From contig JAKPEE010000069.1 in NCBI GenBank assembly GCA_029552125.1, positions 29,641-93,640 of the forward strand: a stretch of 64,000 bases of DNA, in the 5' to 3' direction. Positions 36,384-46,439 of this stretch are shown one piece after another. Numbering within the stretch: the first letter of the stretch is position 1; each line of letters starts with the position of its first letter. The notes beneath the pieces are model-generated. The model had not been told where the DNA came from and searched no databases. It saw nothing but the letters and a program-made list of their open reading frames with translations. Position numbers and translations under genes: made by a program. The DNA comes from Bacillota bacterium. GTDB lineage: Bacteria; Bacillota; Dethiobacteria; DTU022.

Positions 36384-37774
36384 TTGGTCCAAAATTAAAA
36401 GAATCGTGCGGAGTCTGCGGCGGGTTTTCCCGGGGCGATAATCTGCCCTACCTGACCTGTTTTGCGTTATACGCGCTGCAGCACCGCGGCCAGGAAAGCG
36501 CCGGCATTGCCGTAGGCGGCGGCGGAGAAAAGAAAATCTGGTTGAAGCGGGGCATGGGACTGGTTTCCGAAGTTTTCCCCACTACGGATGAGTTAAAAGA
36601 GCGGCGCGGCAACCTGACCGTGGGCCACGTGCGCTACTCTTACGGCGAGGAAGGATGGCACCCGGAGAACGCGCAGCCTCTATTATTAAAATACCGTCAC
36701 GGGGAGCTTGCTATAGCTCATAACGGGCTGTTGTTAAACGGGCCGCAGTTGCGGGAAGAGCTGGAGGAGAAGGGTGCTATCTTTCAAACCGGCAGCGATA
36801 GCGAGCTTCTGGCCCACCTGGTGGCCCGCCAGGGAAGCCCCGATCTGGAAGAGTCGCTCGCTGCGGTCGTTCCCCGGCTGGCGGGCGCTTTTGCCTTTGT
36901 TCTCACTGACGGGAAAAAAGTGATCGGCCTGCGCGACCGCCACGGGTTCCGGCCTCTCTCCCTGGCCGCGCTGGGTAATGAAGGATATTTCCTGGCCTCT
37001 GAAACATGTGCCTTCGACACGATCCGGGCCCGGTTCTTGCGGGATGTAGAGCCTGGCGAAATGGTGGTGCTGGATCAAAACGGATTGCGCAGCCGCAGAA
37101 TCATGCCAGAGGAACAACCCTCCCTCTGCATATTTGAATTCATCTATTTTGCCCGCCCGGATAGCAATATCCACGGTGTCAATGTTCACCTGGCCCGGCG
37201 GGAACTGGGCCGTACCCTGGCCCGGGAGCATCCCGCAGCCGCGGATATGGTTACCGGGGTGCCTGACTCCAGCATCGCCGCAGCATCAGGATATGCCGAA
37301 GAGGCCGGCCTCCCGTACGAGATGGCCCTGGTAAAAAACCGTTATATCGGGCGCACTTTTATTCAGCCGAGCCAGAAGTTGCGGGAAGAAGGGGTCGATC
37401 TGAAGCTGAATGCCGTGCGCAAAATTGTGGAGGGGAAAAGGGTGGTTATCGTGGACGATTCCATCGTGCGCGGCACCACCAGCCTCAAACTGGTGCGCAT
37501 GGTCCGGCGTGCCGGGGCGCGGGAGGTGCACCTGCGGATCAGTTCCCCCCCGGTTATCGCTTCCTGCTTCTACGGTATCGATACGCCCACCCAGGAAGAG
37601 CTCATCGCTCACGGGCGCACTCCTGCCGAGGTGGCGGAAATGGTTGGCGCCGATTCAATCGGCTTTTTAAGCCATGAAGGTATGATCAGCTCGATCGGAC
37701 TGCCCGGTGACCGCGTTTGCCAGGCCTGCTTTACAGCCAGGTACCCTGTATTAAATCCCGCAGCCGGGTCCTGA
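36365..37774 (+). CDS. purF: amidophosphoribosyltransferase
   Basis: Makes phosphoribosylamine from PRPP and glutamine, the committed purine step; 469 residues. A short propeptide precedes CGVCGGFS, whose first Cys (about residue 14) should become the N-terminal nucleophile, as in B. subtilis. The PRPP loop [14 protein letters not shown] is intact. Cysteines in SLCIFEF, ASCFYG and CQAC match the 4Fe-4S set of the oxygen-sensitive Bacillus-type enzyme. It overlaps purL. Its PRPP use fits a PRPP-sensing leader on the operon. Confidence 0.97.
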   Translation: MYHGAIIGPKLKESCGVCGGFSRGDNLPYLTCFALYALQHRGQESAGIAVGGGGEKKIWLKRGMGLVSEVFPTTDELKERRGNLTVGHVRYSYGEEGWHPENAQPLLLKYRHGELAIAHNGLLLNGPQLREELEEKGAIFQTGSDSELLAHLVARQGSPDLEESLAAVVPRLAGAFAFVLTDGKKVIGLRDRHGFRPLSLAALGNEGYFLASETCAFDTIRARFLRDVEPGEMVVLDQNGLRSRRIMPEEQPSLCIFEFIYFARPDSNIHGVNVHLARRELGRTLAREHPAAADMVTGVPDSSIAAASGYAEEAGLPYEMALVKNRYIGRTFIQPSQKLREEGVDLKLNAVRKIVEGKRVVIVDDSIVRGTTSLKLVRMVRRAGAREVHLRISSPPVIASCFYGIDTPTQEELIAHGRTPAEVAEMVGADSIGFLSHEGMISSIGLPGDRVCQACFTARYPVLNPAAGS

Positions 37775-37847
37775 AAAAATCGATACAGTAGCTGAAAAAA
37801 GCCGCCAGATTAACCCGGAGGCTGTTTCCAGGCTGGGGAGGGCGGGC

Positions 37848-37870
37848 ACCCTGGTTTAAGCCTGGGTGCA
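37848..37870 (+). other. weak hairpin after purF and candidate promoter region of hppA
   Basis: GCACCCTGG pairs with CCTGGGTGC (one mismatch) around TTTAAG; there is no T tract. Further right, TATAAT (37997-38002) 44 bases before hppA is a -10 candidate without a good -35. The 271-base gap between purF and hppA shows nothing else. Confidence 0.35.
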
Positions 37871-38045
37871 TCCGGCGGCCCGTGGTTAAAAGAATATTCA
37901 TGTTGGCGAACGGCGCTTCGCAAGGTATGGCCTGCTATTTTGAATTGTTCTGTATAAATCTGTATAAATAAGCAGGGATTTTAGGCTCTGATCATGTATA
38001 ATTAAGGTTGTACTTATCAATCGCAAAAGGAGGCAGGTTAACTCA

Positions 38046-40031
38046 ATGGATGGTTATCTTTATGCCGTCCCCGCCTGTGCCCTGGTGGGCCTGGTCTTTG
38101 CCCTGATTCTCTGGGCCAGGATGACCCGGGCCGATGCAGGAACGGATCGCATGAAAGAAATCGCCGGGGCCATTCGGGAAGGCGCCATGGCCTTTTTGAA
38201 GCGGGAGTACTCTTACCTGGTCGTCTTTGTCCTGGTGCTGGCGGTTTTACTGGCGGTACTGCCGGGGATTGGCTATCTTACCGCCGTCTGCTTTGTGGTG
38301 GGTGCCGTATTTTCAGCTACAACCGGTTTTGTGGGGATGAGAGTGGCCACCAGCGCCAATGTACGCACCGCCCAGGCAGCCCGCTCGGGCGTCAACCCCG
38401 CCCTGACCATGGCCTTTTCCAGCGGCACGATCATGGGCATGATGGTGGCCGGGCTGGGCCTGTTCGGGCTGGGCATCCTCTATATCATCATCAGAGATCC
38501 GGTAGTGGTAAACGGCTACGCCCTGGGAGCCAGTTCCATCGCCCTCTTTGCCCGTGTCGGCGGCGGCATTTATACCAAGGCCGCCGATGTGGGGTCCGAC
38601 CTGGTGGGTAAAGTGGAGGCGGGCATCCCCGAGGACGATCCCCGCAACGCCGGCGTCATCGCCGACAACGTCGGCGACAATGTGGGCGATGTGGCCGGCA
38701 TGGGCGCGGACTTGTTTGAATCCTATGTAGGCTCTATGGTTGCCGCCATGACCGTGGGGGTTGCTGTCTTTAACCTCAGCGGCCTCTCTTTCGAAGCAAC
38801 ACTGCTGCCCCTGCTGGTGGCTTCAGTGGGAATCCTGGCCTCGGTGTTGAGCTTTTTCTTCGTGCGGGCCAGAGAAGGCCAGCACCTGGGCGCAGCCCTG
38901 GAGCGGGCCCTGTGGATCAGCGCCGCCATTGTAGTGGTCATCGCTTACTTTATCACCAGATATCTGTTGGGGGAAATGGGTCCTTTCTACGCCGTGCTGT
39001 CCGGCCTTGTGGCCGGAGTGGCCATCGGGCGGATCACCGAGTTTTATACTTCGGATCAATATAAATCGGTGCAAGGGATTGCCAGGGCTTCGCTTACCGG
39101 CACCGCCACCAATATTATCAGCGGGCTGGCCGTAGGGATGAAGAGCACCTCCCTGCCCCTACTGGCAGTGGTCGGCGCCATCCTGGTTTCTTACCATTTT
39201 GCCGGGATCTACGGTATCGCCGTCGCTGCGGTGGGCATGCTTTCTACTGTGGGCATGACCGTGGCCGTGGACGCTTACGGACCGGTGGCCGACAACGCCG
39301 GCGGTATCGCTGAAATGGCCGGACTGGAAAAAGAGGTCCGCCAGATTACCGACCAGCTTGATTCTGTGGGCAACACCACCGCCGCCATCGGCAAAGGCTT
39401 CGCCATCGGCTCAGCCGCCCTGACCGCCCTGGCCCTCTTTACCGCCTATGCCCAGGTGGCCGGGCTAAAGGCCATCGATATTATGAGCGCCAGGGTTATC
39501 TCCGGCCTGTTCATCGGCGGGATTCTGGTCTTTTTCTTCAGCGCCCACACCATGGAGGCCGTGGGCAACGCCGCTTATAAGTTAATTGAGGAGATCCGCC
39601 GCCAGTTTAGGGAGATTCCCGGGCTCATGGAAGGAAAAGCGCGCCCGGAATACGCCCGCTGCGTCGATATCAGCACCAAAGCCGCCCTCCGCGAGATGAT
39701 TCTCCCCGGGCTGCTGGCCGTGGCCGTGCCACTGGCGGTAGGCTTAATCCCCTTCCTGGGCAAAGAAGCCCTGGGCGGGGTGCTGGCCGGGGCCACACTT
39801 ACGGGGGTGCTGCAGGCTATATTTATGGCCAATTCCGGGGGGGCCTGGGACAATGCTAAAAAATATATTGAAGCGGGCCAGCACGGCGGCAAAGGCAGCG
39901 AAGCCCACAAGGCCGCCGTCGTGGGCGACACCGTGGGCGATCCCTTCAAGGACACCGCCGGCCCATCCATGAACATTTTGATTAAATTAATGAGCATAGT
40001 GGCTTTAGTATTTGCCCCGCTCTTCTTCTAA
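38046..40031 (+). CDS. hppA: membrane-bound ion-translocating pyrophosphatase, K+-dependent type
   Basis: Hydrolyses pyrophosphate and pumps H+ and/or Na+; 661 residues with about 16 membrane helices. [23 protein letters not shown]... and [17 protein letters not shown] are the Mg-PPi binding core, and [13 protein letters not shown] the second. [14 protein letters not shown] (near residue 441) has the Ala that marks the K+-dependent subgroup (the independent one has Lys), which includes Na+ pumps. It sits within the pur region; purine and acyl-CoA pathways release PPi. AAAAGGAGG before the ATG. Confidence 0.97.
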   Translation: MDGYLYAVPACALVGLVFALILWARMTRADAGTDRMKEIAGAIREGAMAFLKREYSYLVVFVLVLAVLLAVLPGIGYLTAVCFVVGAVFSATTGFVGMRVATSANVRTAQAARSGVNPALTMAFSSGTIMGMMVAGLGLFGLGILYIIIRDPVVVNGYALGASSIALFARVGGGIYTKAADVGSDLVGKVEAGIPEDDPRNAGVIADNVGDNVGDVAGMGADLFESYVGSMVAAMTVGVAVFNLSGLSFEATLLPLLVASVGILASVLSFFFVRAREGQHLGAALERALWISAAIVVVIAYFITRYLLGEMGPFYAVLSGLVAGVAIGRITEFYTSDQYKSVQGIARASLTGTATNIISGLAVGMKSTSLPLLAVVGAILVSYHFAGIYGIAVAAVGMLSTVGMTVAVDAYGPVADNAGGIAEMAGLEKEVRQITDQLDSVGNTTAAIGKGFAIGSAALTALALFTAYAQVAGLKAIDIMSARVISGLFIGGILVFFFSAHTMEAVGNAAYKLIEEIRRQFREIPGLMEGKARPEYARCVDISTKAALREMILPGLLAVAVPLAVGLIPFLGKEALGGVLAGATLTGVLQAIFMANSGGAWDNAKKYIEAGQHGGKGSEAHKAAVVGDTVGDPFKDTAGPSMNILIKLMSIVALVFAPLFF

Positions 40032-40064
40032 GGACAGGCCATGGCAAGCCGCACTTTACACCAG

Positions 40065-40098
40065 GGGGGCTGCCCCAAGAGGGCAGCCCCCGCCTTTT
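40065..40098 (+). terminator. terminator after hppA
   Basis: GGGGGCTGCCC (40065-40075) pairs with GGGCAGCCCCC (40081-40091), followed by GCC and five T. Confidence 0.85.
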
Positions 40099-40407
40099 TC
40101 CGGTGAAAAGCAGTTTGATGCCCGCCGCGGGCCAAGCAATTTGTGATCAAGACCCGGCCGGTAACATGGACCTGTTGTGCATGTTTCGCGCAGTAGCCGC
40201 TGCTTTGTTGAACTCAGTACTGCCTTCATCTTCTGCGGCGCGATCAAAGCTGCGGTATTCAAGAAATTCTTGCGACCGGGCAGCCCGGCGCTGTTCATTG
40301 AAGGGTTTGATTGGTTTTTACTGTTTAGCAATTCAGGTCCTATTTTTAATCAATAACAGAAAACCGGGCTGTCACGGCGCCGGAGAACTAAGGTTTTAGA
40401 ATACTGC
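40099..40407. other. gene-free gap between hppA and the ABC permease
   Basis: About 310 bases without a supported gene. The minus strand can be read as a 57-residue charged tail (SQEFLEYRSFDRAAEDEGST) that ends in a stop, but it has no start, so a decayed gene end is possible and nothing more. Confidence 0.3.
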
Positions 40408-41205
40408 TTACCCGGTATACTCCTTGCGGTGCAGCAACAGGAAGCCCAGGGCTGTACCCAGGAGGAAAACAAGCAGTAAAAAGAGCATTCCCGGGTAAAA
40501 AGGTTTGCCTGCCGCGGCATCTTCAAATCCGGCATAGTAGTAGACAGTGAAGTATCTCAAAAAATGCAGCTTCTCCGTTGTTTTGCTGAGAGCGTCCACC
40601 AGGAAGAAGCCGAAACCGAGGGCCACCCCCAGCGTGGTGGCGGCTGAGACCTGGTTGATCAGGGGAGCAGCGGCGAAAGCGATACCTCCTGCAGCCAGGG
40701 TGGCCAGCAGCCCGGCCAGGTGCACCCACAGTTGCCTGGTAGTGTTAAAAGCTCCCGGATCAACCGCAGCTGCTAGAACCAGGGCAGCCATGTAGAGAAG
40801 CATCCACAGTAATACCATCATCAGTAGAAATACGGTCACCTTGGCCGCCAGAATGCGGTTGCGTGTTACCGGGCGGGTGAAGAGGAATTCAGCCGTATTC
40901 AGGTCTGCTTCGCGGCTGATGAGCCGTCCGGCCAGCATGGCTGCATAGATGGAAGTTAAAAGGAGCAAATATGGCAGCACCTGCAAGGCGTGGTAATAGT
41001 TGATTTCTTCAAAAACAATTTGATGTATATTGAAGGCATCTTTCAGCGCTGCGGGAAAACCTTCCAGCAGTTCGCTGTATTCGGGGCTTTGTATATAGGG
41101 GAAGAAAGAAAGGTAGAGGACCAGCACTGCCATGATCATGGCGGTCCAGATGAGAAAGCCACGCCGGTTCAAGCGGAACTCCTGGCGAAAAACATTAACG
41201 GACAT
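40408..41205 (-). CDS. ABC-2 type transporter permease
   Basis: A 265-residue membrane protein with six hydrophobic segments. After a short cytoplasmic start (MSVNVFRQEFRLNRRGFLIW) it has the ABC-2 pattern of a large loop then LLLLTSIYAAMLAGRLIS and EFLFTRPVTRNRILAAK, the coupling-helix region seen in Bacillus-type exporters. ATG 41205, with AGGGGAGG before it, overlaps the ATPase gene by 11 bases. The pair forms a one-ATPase, one-permease exporter of unknown substrate. Confidence 0.88.
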   Translation of the reverse strand: MSVNVFRQEFRLNRRGFLIWTAMIMAVLVLYLSFFPYIQSPEYSELLEGFPAALKDAFNIHQIVFEEINYYHALQVLPYLLLLTSIYAAMLAGRLISREADLNTAEFLFTRPVTRNRILAAKVTVFLLMMVLLWMLLYMAALVLAAAVDPGAFNTTRQLWVHLAGLLATLAAGGIAFAAAPLINQVSAATTLGVALGFGFFLVDALSKTTEKLHFLRYFTVYYYAGFEDAAAGKPFYPGMLFLLLVFLLGTALGFLLLHRKEYTG

Positions 41206-42112
41206 TTGCAGCCTCCCCTTTCTCCGGTGCATCGTACATGGCCAAAAACAGCTCTTCGATACTGGGATCGCTAATTTGAATATATTCCAGGTCAAGCCGC
41301 GCCATCTCCCTGACGATTTCGCCCGGCGGGGCCTGGACAGCCAGCCGGTAACGCCCCGGCCGGCCTTCCACCGGAACGGGCTGGCCCCATGACTCCGGGA
41401 GTCCCCGCGGCGGGCCGCCGCCGGATACTTCCAGGGTAATTAATTTCATCCGGCGGCCGGGAAGCTCCTCCAGGGGCGACAGGTGGATCAGGCGCCCTTC
41501 TTTAATCAGACCTACCCGGTGGCATATTCGTTCGATCTCTTCCAGGACATGGGTGGAGAAAAAAATGGTCATACCGAGGACGTTCAGCTCTTGCAGCAGG
41601 TTAAAGAAATTCTGCCTCATCAGCGGATCCAGGCCGCTGGTGGGCTCGTCCAGCACCACCAGGCGGGGGCGGTGCAGCAACGCCTGGATAATTCCCAGCT
41701 TCTTGCGGTTTCCGGTGGAGTAGGTTCTGATGCGGCGGGAGGGGTCGAACTGCAGTATCTCCACAAGCTTCCGGATCCAGCGGCGGTCCACCCGGGGGTA
41801 GAAGCCGGCAGCGTAGTCAATCAGCTCTTGCCCGCTCATTTCGGGATAATAGTTGACTTCGGCGGGCAGGTAGCCCACCTGGTGATAAAGGGGGCCGCCA
41901 CCGGGAGGAATTGTACTGCCGAAAATGCGCGCTTCGCCGGCAGTGGGGCGGATTAATCCCATCAGGGTGCGGATGGTAGTGGTCTTTCCGGCGCCGTTGG
42001 GGCCGATGAATCCAAAGATCTCGCCTTCTTCCACCGCGAAGTTTAAGTTTTCAACACCCCGGTTTTTCCCGTAATACTTGGTCAGATTCACCAGGGCTAT
42101 CGCTTCGGGCAT
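41195..42112 (-). CDS. ABC transporter ATP-binding protein
   Basis: A 305-residue ABC ATPase of the CcmA/BcrA-type. Walker A GPNGAGKTTT (38-47), Walker B LVVLDEPTSGLD and FSTHVLEEIERI are normal, while the signature motif is YSTGNRKKLG in place of LSGGQ, common in this exporter subgroup. The last 90 residues form a separate C-terminal domain. Transcribed divergently from purM and co-translated with the permease. Confidence 0.93.
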   Translation of the reverse strand: MPEAIALVNLTKYYGKNRGVENLNFAVEEGEIFGFIGPNGAGKTTTIRTLMGLIRPTAGEARIFGSTIPPGGGPLYHQVGYLPAEVNYYPEMSGQELIDYAAGFYPRVDRRWIRKLVEILQFDPSRRIRTYSTGNRKKLGIIQALLHRPRLVVLDEPTSGLDPLMRQNFFNLLQELNVLGMTIFFSTHVLEEIERICHRVGLIKEGRLIHLSPLEELPGRRMKLITLEVSGGGPPRGLPESWGQPVPVEGRPGRYRLAVQAPPGEIVREMARLDLEYIQISDPSIEELFLAMYDAPEKGEAANVR

Positions 42113-42236
42113 CGTTGTGGAGCACCTCTTTTCGGTTTGGATATTTTATCCTCCCGGTAATTGTACCCCTGGCCGCAATTCCGGTCAAGGGCGGCCGAAC
42201 TTCCAGCTCTATCTGTTGAATCGTAAGCAAGAATGA

Positions 42237-42266
42237 GTCCTTCTGAGAGCCTTTCTCAGGGAGGAC
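42237..42266. other. hairpin upstream of the purM promoter
   Basis: GTCC..CTGAGA (42237-42248) pairs with TCTCAG..AGGAC (42254-42266) around a small loop. It lies in the 349-base divergent gap before the -35 of purM. It is outside the predicted transcript of purM, so it may be a protein-binding palindrome. Confidence 0.35.
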
Positions 42267-42353
42267 GGTTGGGCACCGCCGGAAGTTTCATTCTCTTTTG
42301 ACTCCCCGATCACCGTTCAAAACCTTGCATAAACAGACCAAATCCCAGGTGAA

Positions 42354-42382
42354 TTGACAAGCCTGTCATGCAAAATTATACT
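42354..42382 (+). promoter_or_regulatory. promoter of the purM-H-D block
   Basis: TTGACA (42354-42359), a 17-base spacer and TATACT (42377-42382): close to sigma-A consensus. The purM TTG start follows 80 bases later. No riboswitch motif is recognisable in this leader, so the two pur blocks are likely regulated differently. Confidence 0.88.
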
Positions 42383-42461
42383 GGTCTGGGAGGATATCTT
42401 GTTTGGCCAGTGGAATATGTAAAAATAGGCCCCACGTATCGATTGATAGGAGGAATAAGCC

Positions 42462-43517
42462 TTGAGCCAGGAGATAGATTACCGCCAAGCGGGCGTCAAT
42501 ATTGAAGCGGGAGAAGCGGCTGTTGAACGAATCAAAGGCCTGGCCCGCTCTACCGCCGGACCGGAAGTTTTACAGGGACTGGGGGGGTTTGCCGGGCTGT
42601 TTGCCCTGAATACGGCCCGGTATCGCGAACCGGTTCTCGTTGCCGGATGCGATGGCGTCGGCACCAAGTTGAAACTTGCATTTGCCGCAGGCCGTCATGA
42701 CACTGTAGGTATTGACTGCGTAGCCATGTGTGTTAACGACATCCTGGTACAAGGGGCCGAGCCCCTCTTTTTTTTAGATTACCTGGCCGTCGGTAAACTG
42801 GATCCGGAGCAAGTGGAAAAGGTTGTGGCCGGTGTGGCGCAGGGCTGCCGGCTGGCGGGCTGCGCGCTTTTGGGAGGAGAAATGGCGGAAATGCCCGGTT
42901 TTTATCCTGCGGGGGAATATGACCTGGCCGGATTTGCCGTGGGTGTGGTTGAGCGCGAACAGATCATTGACGGATCAAGAATTGGAGTCGGAGATACGAT
43001 CATCGGACTGGCTTCCACCGGCCTGCATAGCAACGGCTTTTCCCTGGTCCGAAAAGTGCTTCTGGAGCGGGCCGGGTTAGCCCTGGAAAAGACACCGCCG
43101 GGACTTGAAGTTCCTTTAATAGAAGAGTTGCTTAAACCCACCAGGATTTATGTCCGGGCGGTGCTGCCGTTAATGAAAAAATATACCGTAAAGGGCGCGG
43201 CTCATATTACCGGGGGAGGGCTGCCCGGAAATCTGCCCCGCATTTTACCCCGGGGTCTGCAGGCGATCATAAGGGAGGGTTCCTGGCCTGTACCGCCTGT
43301 TTTTTCACTAATCCAGGGCCTGGGTCCGGTTCGCGTGGAGGAAATGTACCATACGTTCAATATGGGCATCGGTTTTGTGCTGATTGTTCCCCCGGAGCAG
43401 GCTGAGGCGGTGCTGGCCGATCTGCAGAAAGAAAATAATCCAGCCTGGATCATCGGAGAGATTGCAGCCAGCGATACCCCTTACCGGTTCGTCCCGGGCC
43501 CGGCCTCAGGAGATTAA
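42462..43517 (+). CDS. purM: phosphoribosylformylglycinamidine cyclo-ligase
   Basis: Closes the imidazole ring of AIR with ATP; 351 residues. [19 protein letters not shown] at the start, [39 protein letters not shown] and [16 protein letters not shown] are the family motifs. TTG start behind ATAGGAGGAAT. First gene of the second pur block. Confidence 0.97.
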   Translation: MSQEIDYRQAGVNIEAGEAAVERIKGLARSTAGPEVLQGLGGFAGLFALNTARYREPVLVAGCDGVGTKLKLAFAAGRHDTVGIDCVAMCVNDILVQGAEPLFFLDYLAVGKLDPEQVEKVVAGVAQGCRLAGCALLGGEMAEMPGFYPAGEYDLAGFAVGVVEREQIIDGSRIGVGDTIIGLASTGLHSNGFSLVRKVLLERAGLALEKTPPGLEVPLIEELLKPTRIYVRAVLPLMKKYTVKGAAHITGGGLPGNLPRILPRGLQAIIREGSWPVPPVFSLIQGLGPVRVEEMYHTFNMGIGFVLIVPPEQAEAVLADLQKENNPAWIIGEIAASDTPYRFVPGPASGD

Positions 43518-43557
43518 ACCTTTCTTGCCCTATACCAATCGATCAAAGGGGTTGCCG

Positions 43558-45732
43558 ATGACCAGCAATTCTAGTTTTACCGCCGGCGAACAGCAGGCTT
43601 TTGTGGGCCCGGCGGGATTAAACACACTGGAAGGGGTGCCCGTCCAGGTCAACCCGGTTTCACCATGGGATCACCCGGCTACAGGCGAAGGCCCGTTTAA
43701 ATACGCGGTCCAGGACGGATATGCCCTATCCGTGGCGCGGCGTTTGACCGGTTTTAAAAATAACCACCATGGTTTCCGGATGGCGGGAAGCGGGGCTAAC
43801 CGGGAGGTTGCTTTATTCTTAAAAGATGAAATGACCGCCCTCGGTTTGACCGATGTGCAAATCCGGGATTTTCCGGTCTACGGGTGGACCTTCAGCGAAG
43901 CCTCCCTCGCTATCGGGGACATTCAATTCAACGCTGTCCCTTACGTGTCCACTCCTTCCACTTCCGCTTCCGGTTTAACCGCTCCTCTTGTCTTCGCCGG
44001 CAACGGGACGCGGCACTGTTACGAAAACTTGCAGGTAGAGAATAAGATTGTGCTGATCGGGCTGGACTACCGCAGGCTGCCCTGGCCTTCCCTGGCCGCC
44101 CTGCAGGCGCAGCAATATGGTGCCGCCGCTGTGGTTATCTTCAATGAAAATAGCTACGGCCAGGGACATAGAGGCACCGCCCTGACCCAGCAGGATTGGC
44201 GCAACCACGCCCCTTCAATACCGGTAGTCAATGTATCGCCCAATTGCGGGAGGACCCTGGCCCGGGCCGCCTCGGCGCATCCGCTTACCGTAAAGCTGTT
44301 GTCGCTGACCGGACATAACCCCTCGGCCACAGCCGGCAATGTGATCGGCACGCTGCCGGGACGTCTATTCCCCCATGAATATATCTTGCTGGCCGCCCAC
44401 TTTGACGGATATTTTCAAGGCTTTCAGGATAATGCCCTGGGAGTGGGGGTTGCCCTGGCGGTGCTAAAAGGTCTTATCGAAAGCGGCTACCGCCCGCGGC
44501 GCACTATTGTCCTGGCCCTGGTCGATGCGGAGGAGTTTGGCAGCAAAGGAGTCTGGGATGATTGGCTCATCGGCTCCTGGAACCTGGTTCGGGCACAGCG
44601 CCGCTGGTGCGGACGCGTTATCGCCGTGATTAACCTGGAGTTAATGGCTTACCGCCGCTCCCGGGCTATCGGCGCGCGGGCCTGCGACGAACTGGTCACC
44701 TTTCTCGGATCTTACGGCCACAACTACGGTCCCTCTTCCGAAGCATTCCCGGAGGCGGCGGTACGGCTATACCGGGGGGTAGCCACGCGGACCGGTGAAT
44801 GGCCCTACAGTTTTTTTGGCCTCCCCACTTGTGGTAGCAAAGCCGATCCGGAAATGATGGAGCAATATTATCATACCCAGTATGATACGCCGGACCTGGT
44901 CTGCCCGCGCAAAGCAGACGAAATGGTGCGTTTTTATGGAGGGCTGCTGCTGCGGCTGGACAATTGCCTCTACCACCCCTACGATTTGTCGGTGCGCCCC
45001 CAGGAATACCTTGCCTCTCTGAAAACCCGCGAGTTATCGGCGCTGGGCGTCGATACCCGGGAAGTGGTAAAGGAAGCGGCGGCTTTGCACATGGAAGCGC
45101 TGGCCCTGCGTCAAAAAATCCTGTCCGCTGAAGAAAGATATCAGAAGATTCTCACAGGAGCAAGGGAGAAACGGGTTCTTAAAGCGCTGCGACAGGAGGC
45201 CCAGGAGTATAATGCTGCCGTCAGGGCGCTGTTAAGGGAGATTATGCAGGAAACCCAGTTTTTAGGGAGCGCTTATCCGGAAGCAATAGTGGCCCGGGCT
45301 GTCCATTATCAGCATGATTTCAGCGTCCTCCACCAGCTAGAAAAACTAATCGCCGCCGGACGGGTTGGTGAAGCGGCGGAACTGATGACGCACCCGGAAC
45401 ACGGCCCCTACGGCCTCTCCTATGTCGGGGAAATGACCCGGGAAGTTTTTCAAAGCCATTTTATTGCCGGTTTCTTTGGACAGGGTACAGATCATCCTGC
45501 CAACTGGACAAGCGGGCGGGTTCTTGAGTACCATGATCTCTGGGAGGCGGTGTCTACTCTTAACCGCGGAAGAATTTCTGCAGGCGCGCACCGGCAGTTG
45601 CTTAACCGCGTCAAGCAGGCCCGCTCCCGGGCCGAAAAGAATTTGCGGCTGGCCCTGGCTCAAGATGCAGCCCTGTGGCGGCGGGCCAGGCAAGCTTTGC
45701 AAAAATTTCCTCCGTTGACCCGGCCGGGTTAG
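43558..45732 (+). CDS. M28-family zinc peptidase-like protein with PA domain
   Basis: A 724-residue protein. Residues about 110-260 are a protease-associated domain; the M28 metal ligands follow in order: HFD (His281), QDN (Asp291), EEF (Glu325/Glu326) and YYHTQYDTPD (His439). A long helical C-terminal region (about 500-724) is extra to the family. There is no signal peptide, so it should be cytoplasmic. It begins 40 bases after purM with AAAGGGG before the ATG. Its frame is open further left, but that overlaps purM. Its presence in a pur operon is unexplained. Confidence 0.85.
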   Translation: MTSNSSFTAGEQQAFVGPAGLNTLEGVPVQVNPVSPWDHPATGEGPFKYAVQDGYALSVARRLTGFKNNHHGFRMAGSGANREVALFLKDEMTALGLTDVQIRDFPVYGWTFSEASLAIGDIQFNAVPYVSTPSTSASGLTAPLVFAGNGTRHCYENLQVENKIVLIGLDYRRLPWPSLAALQAQQYGAAAVVIFNENSYGQGHRGTALTQQDWRNHAPSIPVVNVSPNCGRTLARAASAHPLTVKLLSLTGHNPSATAGNVIGTLPGRLFPHEYILLAAHFDGYFQGFQDNALGVGVALAVLKGLIESGYRPRRTIVLALVDAEEFGSKGVWDDWLIGSWNLVRAQRRWCGRVIAVINLELMAYRRSRAIGARACDELVTFLGSYGHNYGPSSEAFPEAAVRLYRGVATRTGEWPYSFFGLPTCGSKADPEMMEQYYHTQYDTPDLVCPRKADEMVRFYGGLLLRLDNCLYHPYDLSVRPQEYLASLKTRELSALGVDTREVVKEAAALHMEALALRQKILSAEERYQKILTGAREKRVLKALRQEAQEYNAAVRALLREIMQETQFLGSAYPEAIVARAVHYQHDFSVLHQLEKLIAAGRVGEAAELMTHPEHGPYGLSYVGEMTREVFQSHFIAGFFGQGTDHPANWTSGRVLEYHDLWEAVSTLNRGRISAGAHRQLLNRVKQARSRAEKNLRLALAQDAALWRRARQALQKFPPLTRPG

Positions 45733-45827
45733 CTGTATAAACAGCCTTTCTGAAATACTTATCCGGGGAGAGAGCCGATAGGGTTTAACCGGTCTGGGAA
45801 AAATTTTACCGGGAGGAGGTGCAATCA

Positions 45828-46439
45828 TTGAAGAGACTGGCCATACTGGCTTCCGGCCAGGGGACAAACATGGAGGCTATTTTAAACGCCATAGAGCGGG
45901 GCGAGGTGGCCGGACGGGTAGTCCTGGTTCTAAGCGATAGGGCCGAAGCCCCGGCGCTGCGGCGGGCCCGCGCCCGCGGCATTAAGAGCCTGTGGATCGA
46001 TCCGTCGCTATACCCCGACCGGGCCGCCTACGACAGGGCGCTGCTGCAGGAACTCAACGCGGCCGGTGTGGAGCTGGTAATTTTAGCCGGATTTATGCGT
46101 CTGCTTTCCCCGGTGCTCATTGAGGCGTTTCCGCTCCGCATCATGAATATTCACCCCTCCTTGCTGCCCGCTTTCCCCGGTACGGACGGGGTGGAGCAGG
46201 CGCTGGCTTACGGGGTTAAGGTAACGGGCTGCACCGTGCATTTTGTGGACGAAGGCCTGGATACCGGGCCGGTGATCCTGCAGGAGGCGGTGCCGGTAAT
46301 ACAGGAGGATACTGTAGAAACGCTGCACCAGAGAATTCATGCCGCCGAATACCGGATTTACCCCCGGGCGATAGACCTTTTCTGCCGGGGAAAAATTATA
46401 ATAGAAGGAAGAAGGTGCCGGATCATTGACGGAAATTAA
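45828..46439 (+). CDS. purN: phosphoribosylglycinamide formyltransferase
   Basis: Transfers a formyl group from 10-formyl-THF to GAR; 203 residues. [12 protein letters not shown] at the start, LAGFMRLL and [15 protein letters not shown] (catalytic His and Asp region), and [17 protein letters not shown] are all present. The TTG start at 45828 has GGAGGAGG about 8 bases before it; a GTG 9 bases upstream falls inside that site. Confidence 0.96.
   Translation: MKRLAILASGQGTNMEAILNAIERGEVAGRVVLVLSDRAEAPALRRARARGIKSLWIDPSLYPDRAAYDRALLQELNAAGVELVILAGFMRLLSPVLIEAFPLRIMNIHPSLLPAFPGTDGVEQALAYGVKVTGCTVHFVDEGLDTGPVILQEAVPVIQEDTVETLHQRIHAAEYRIYPRAIDLFCRGKIIIEGRRCRIIDGN

Noticed and set aside
40099-40331. 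Minus-strand charged 57-residue fragment after hppA
   Set aside because: No start codon, no ribosome site, no recognised motif; kept only as a possible gene remnant.
43384-43557. Extension of the M28 peptidase into purM
   Set aside because: Overlaps a well-supported gene in another frame and has no ribosome site; the ATG at 43558 follows AAAGGGG.
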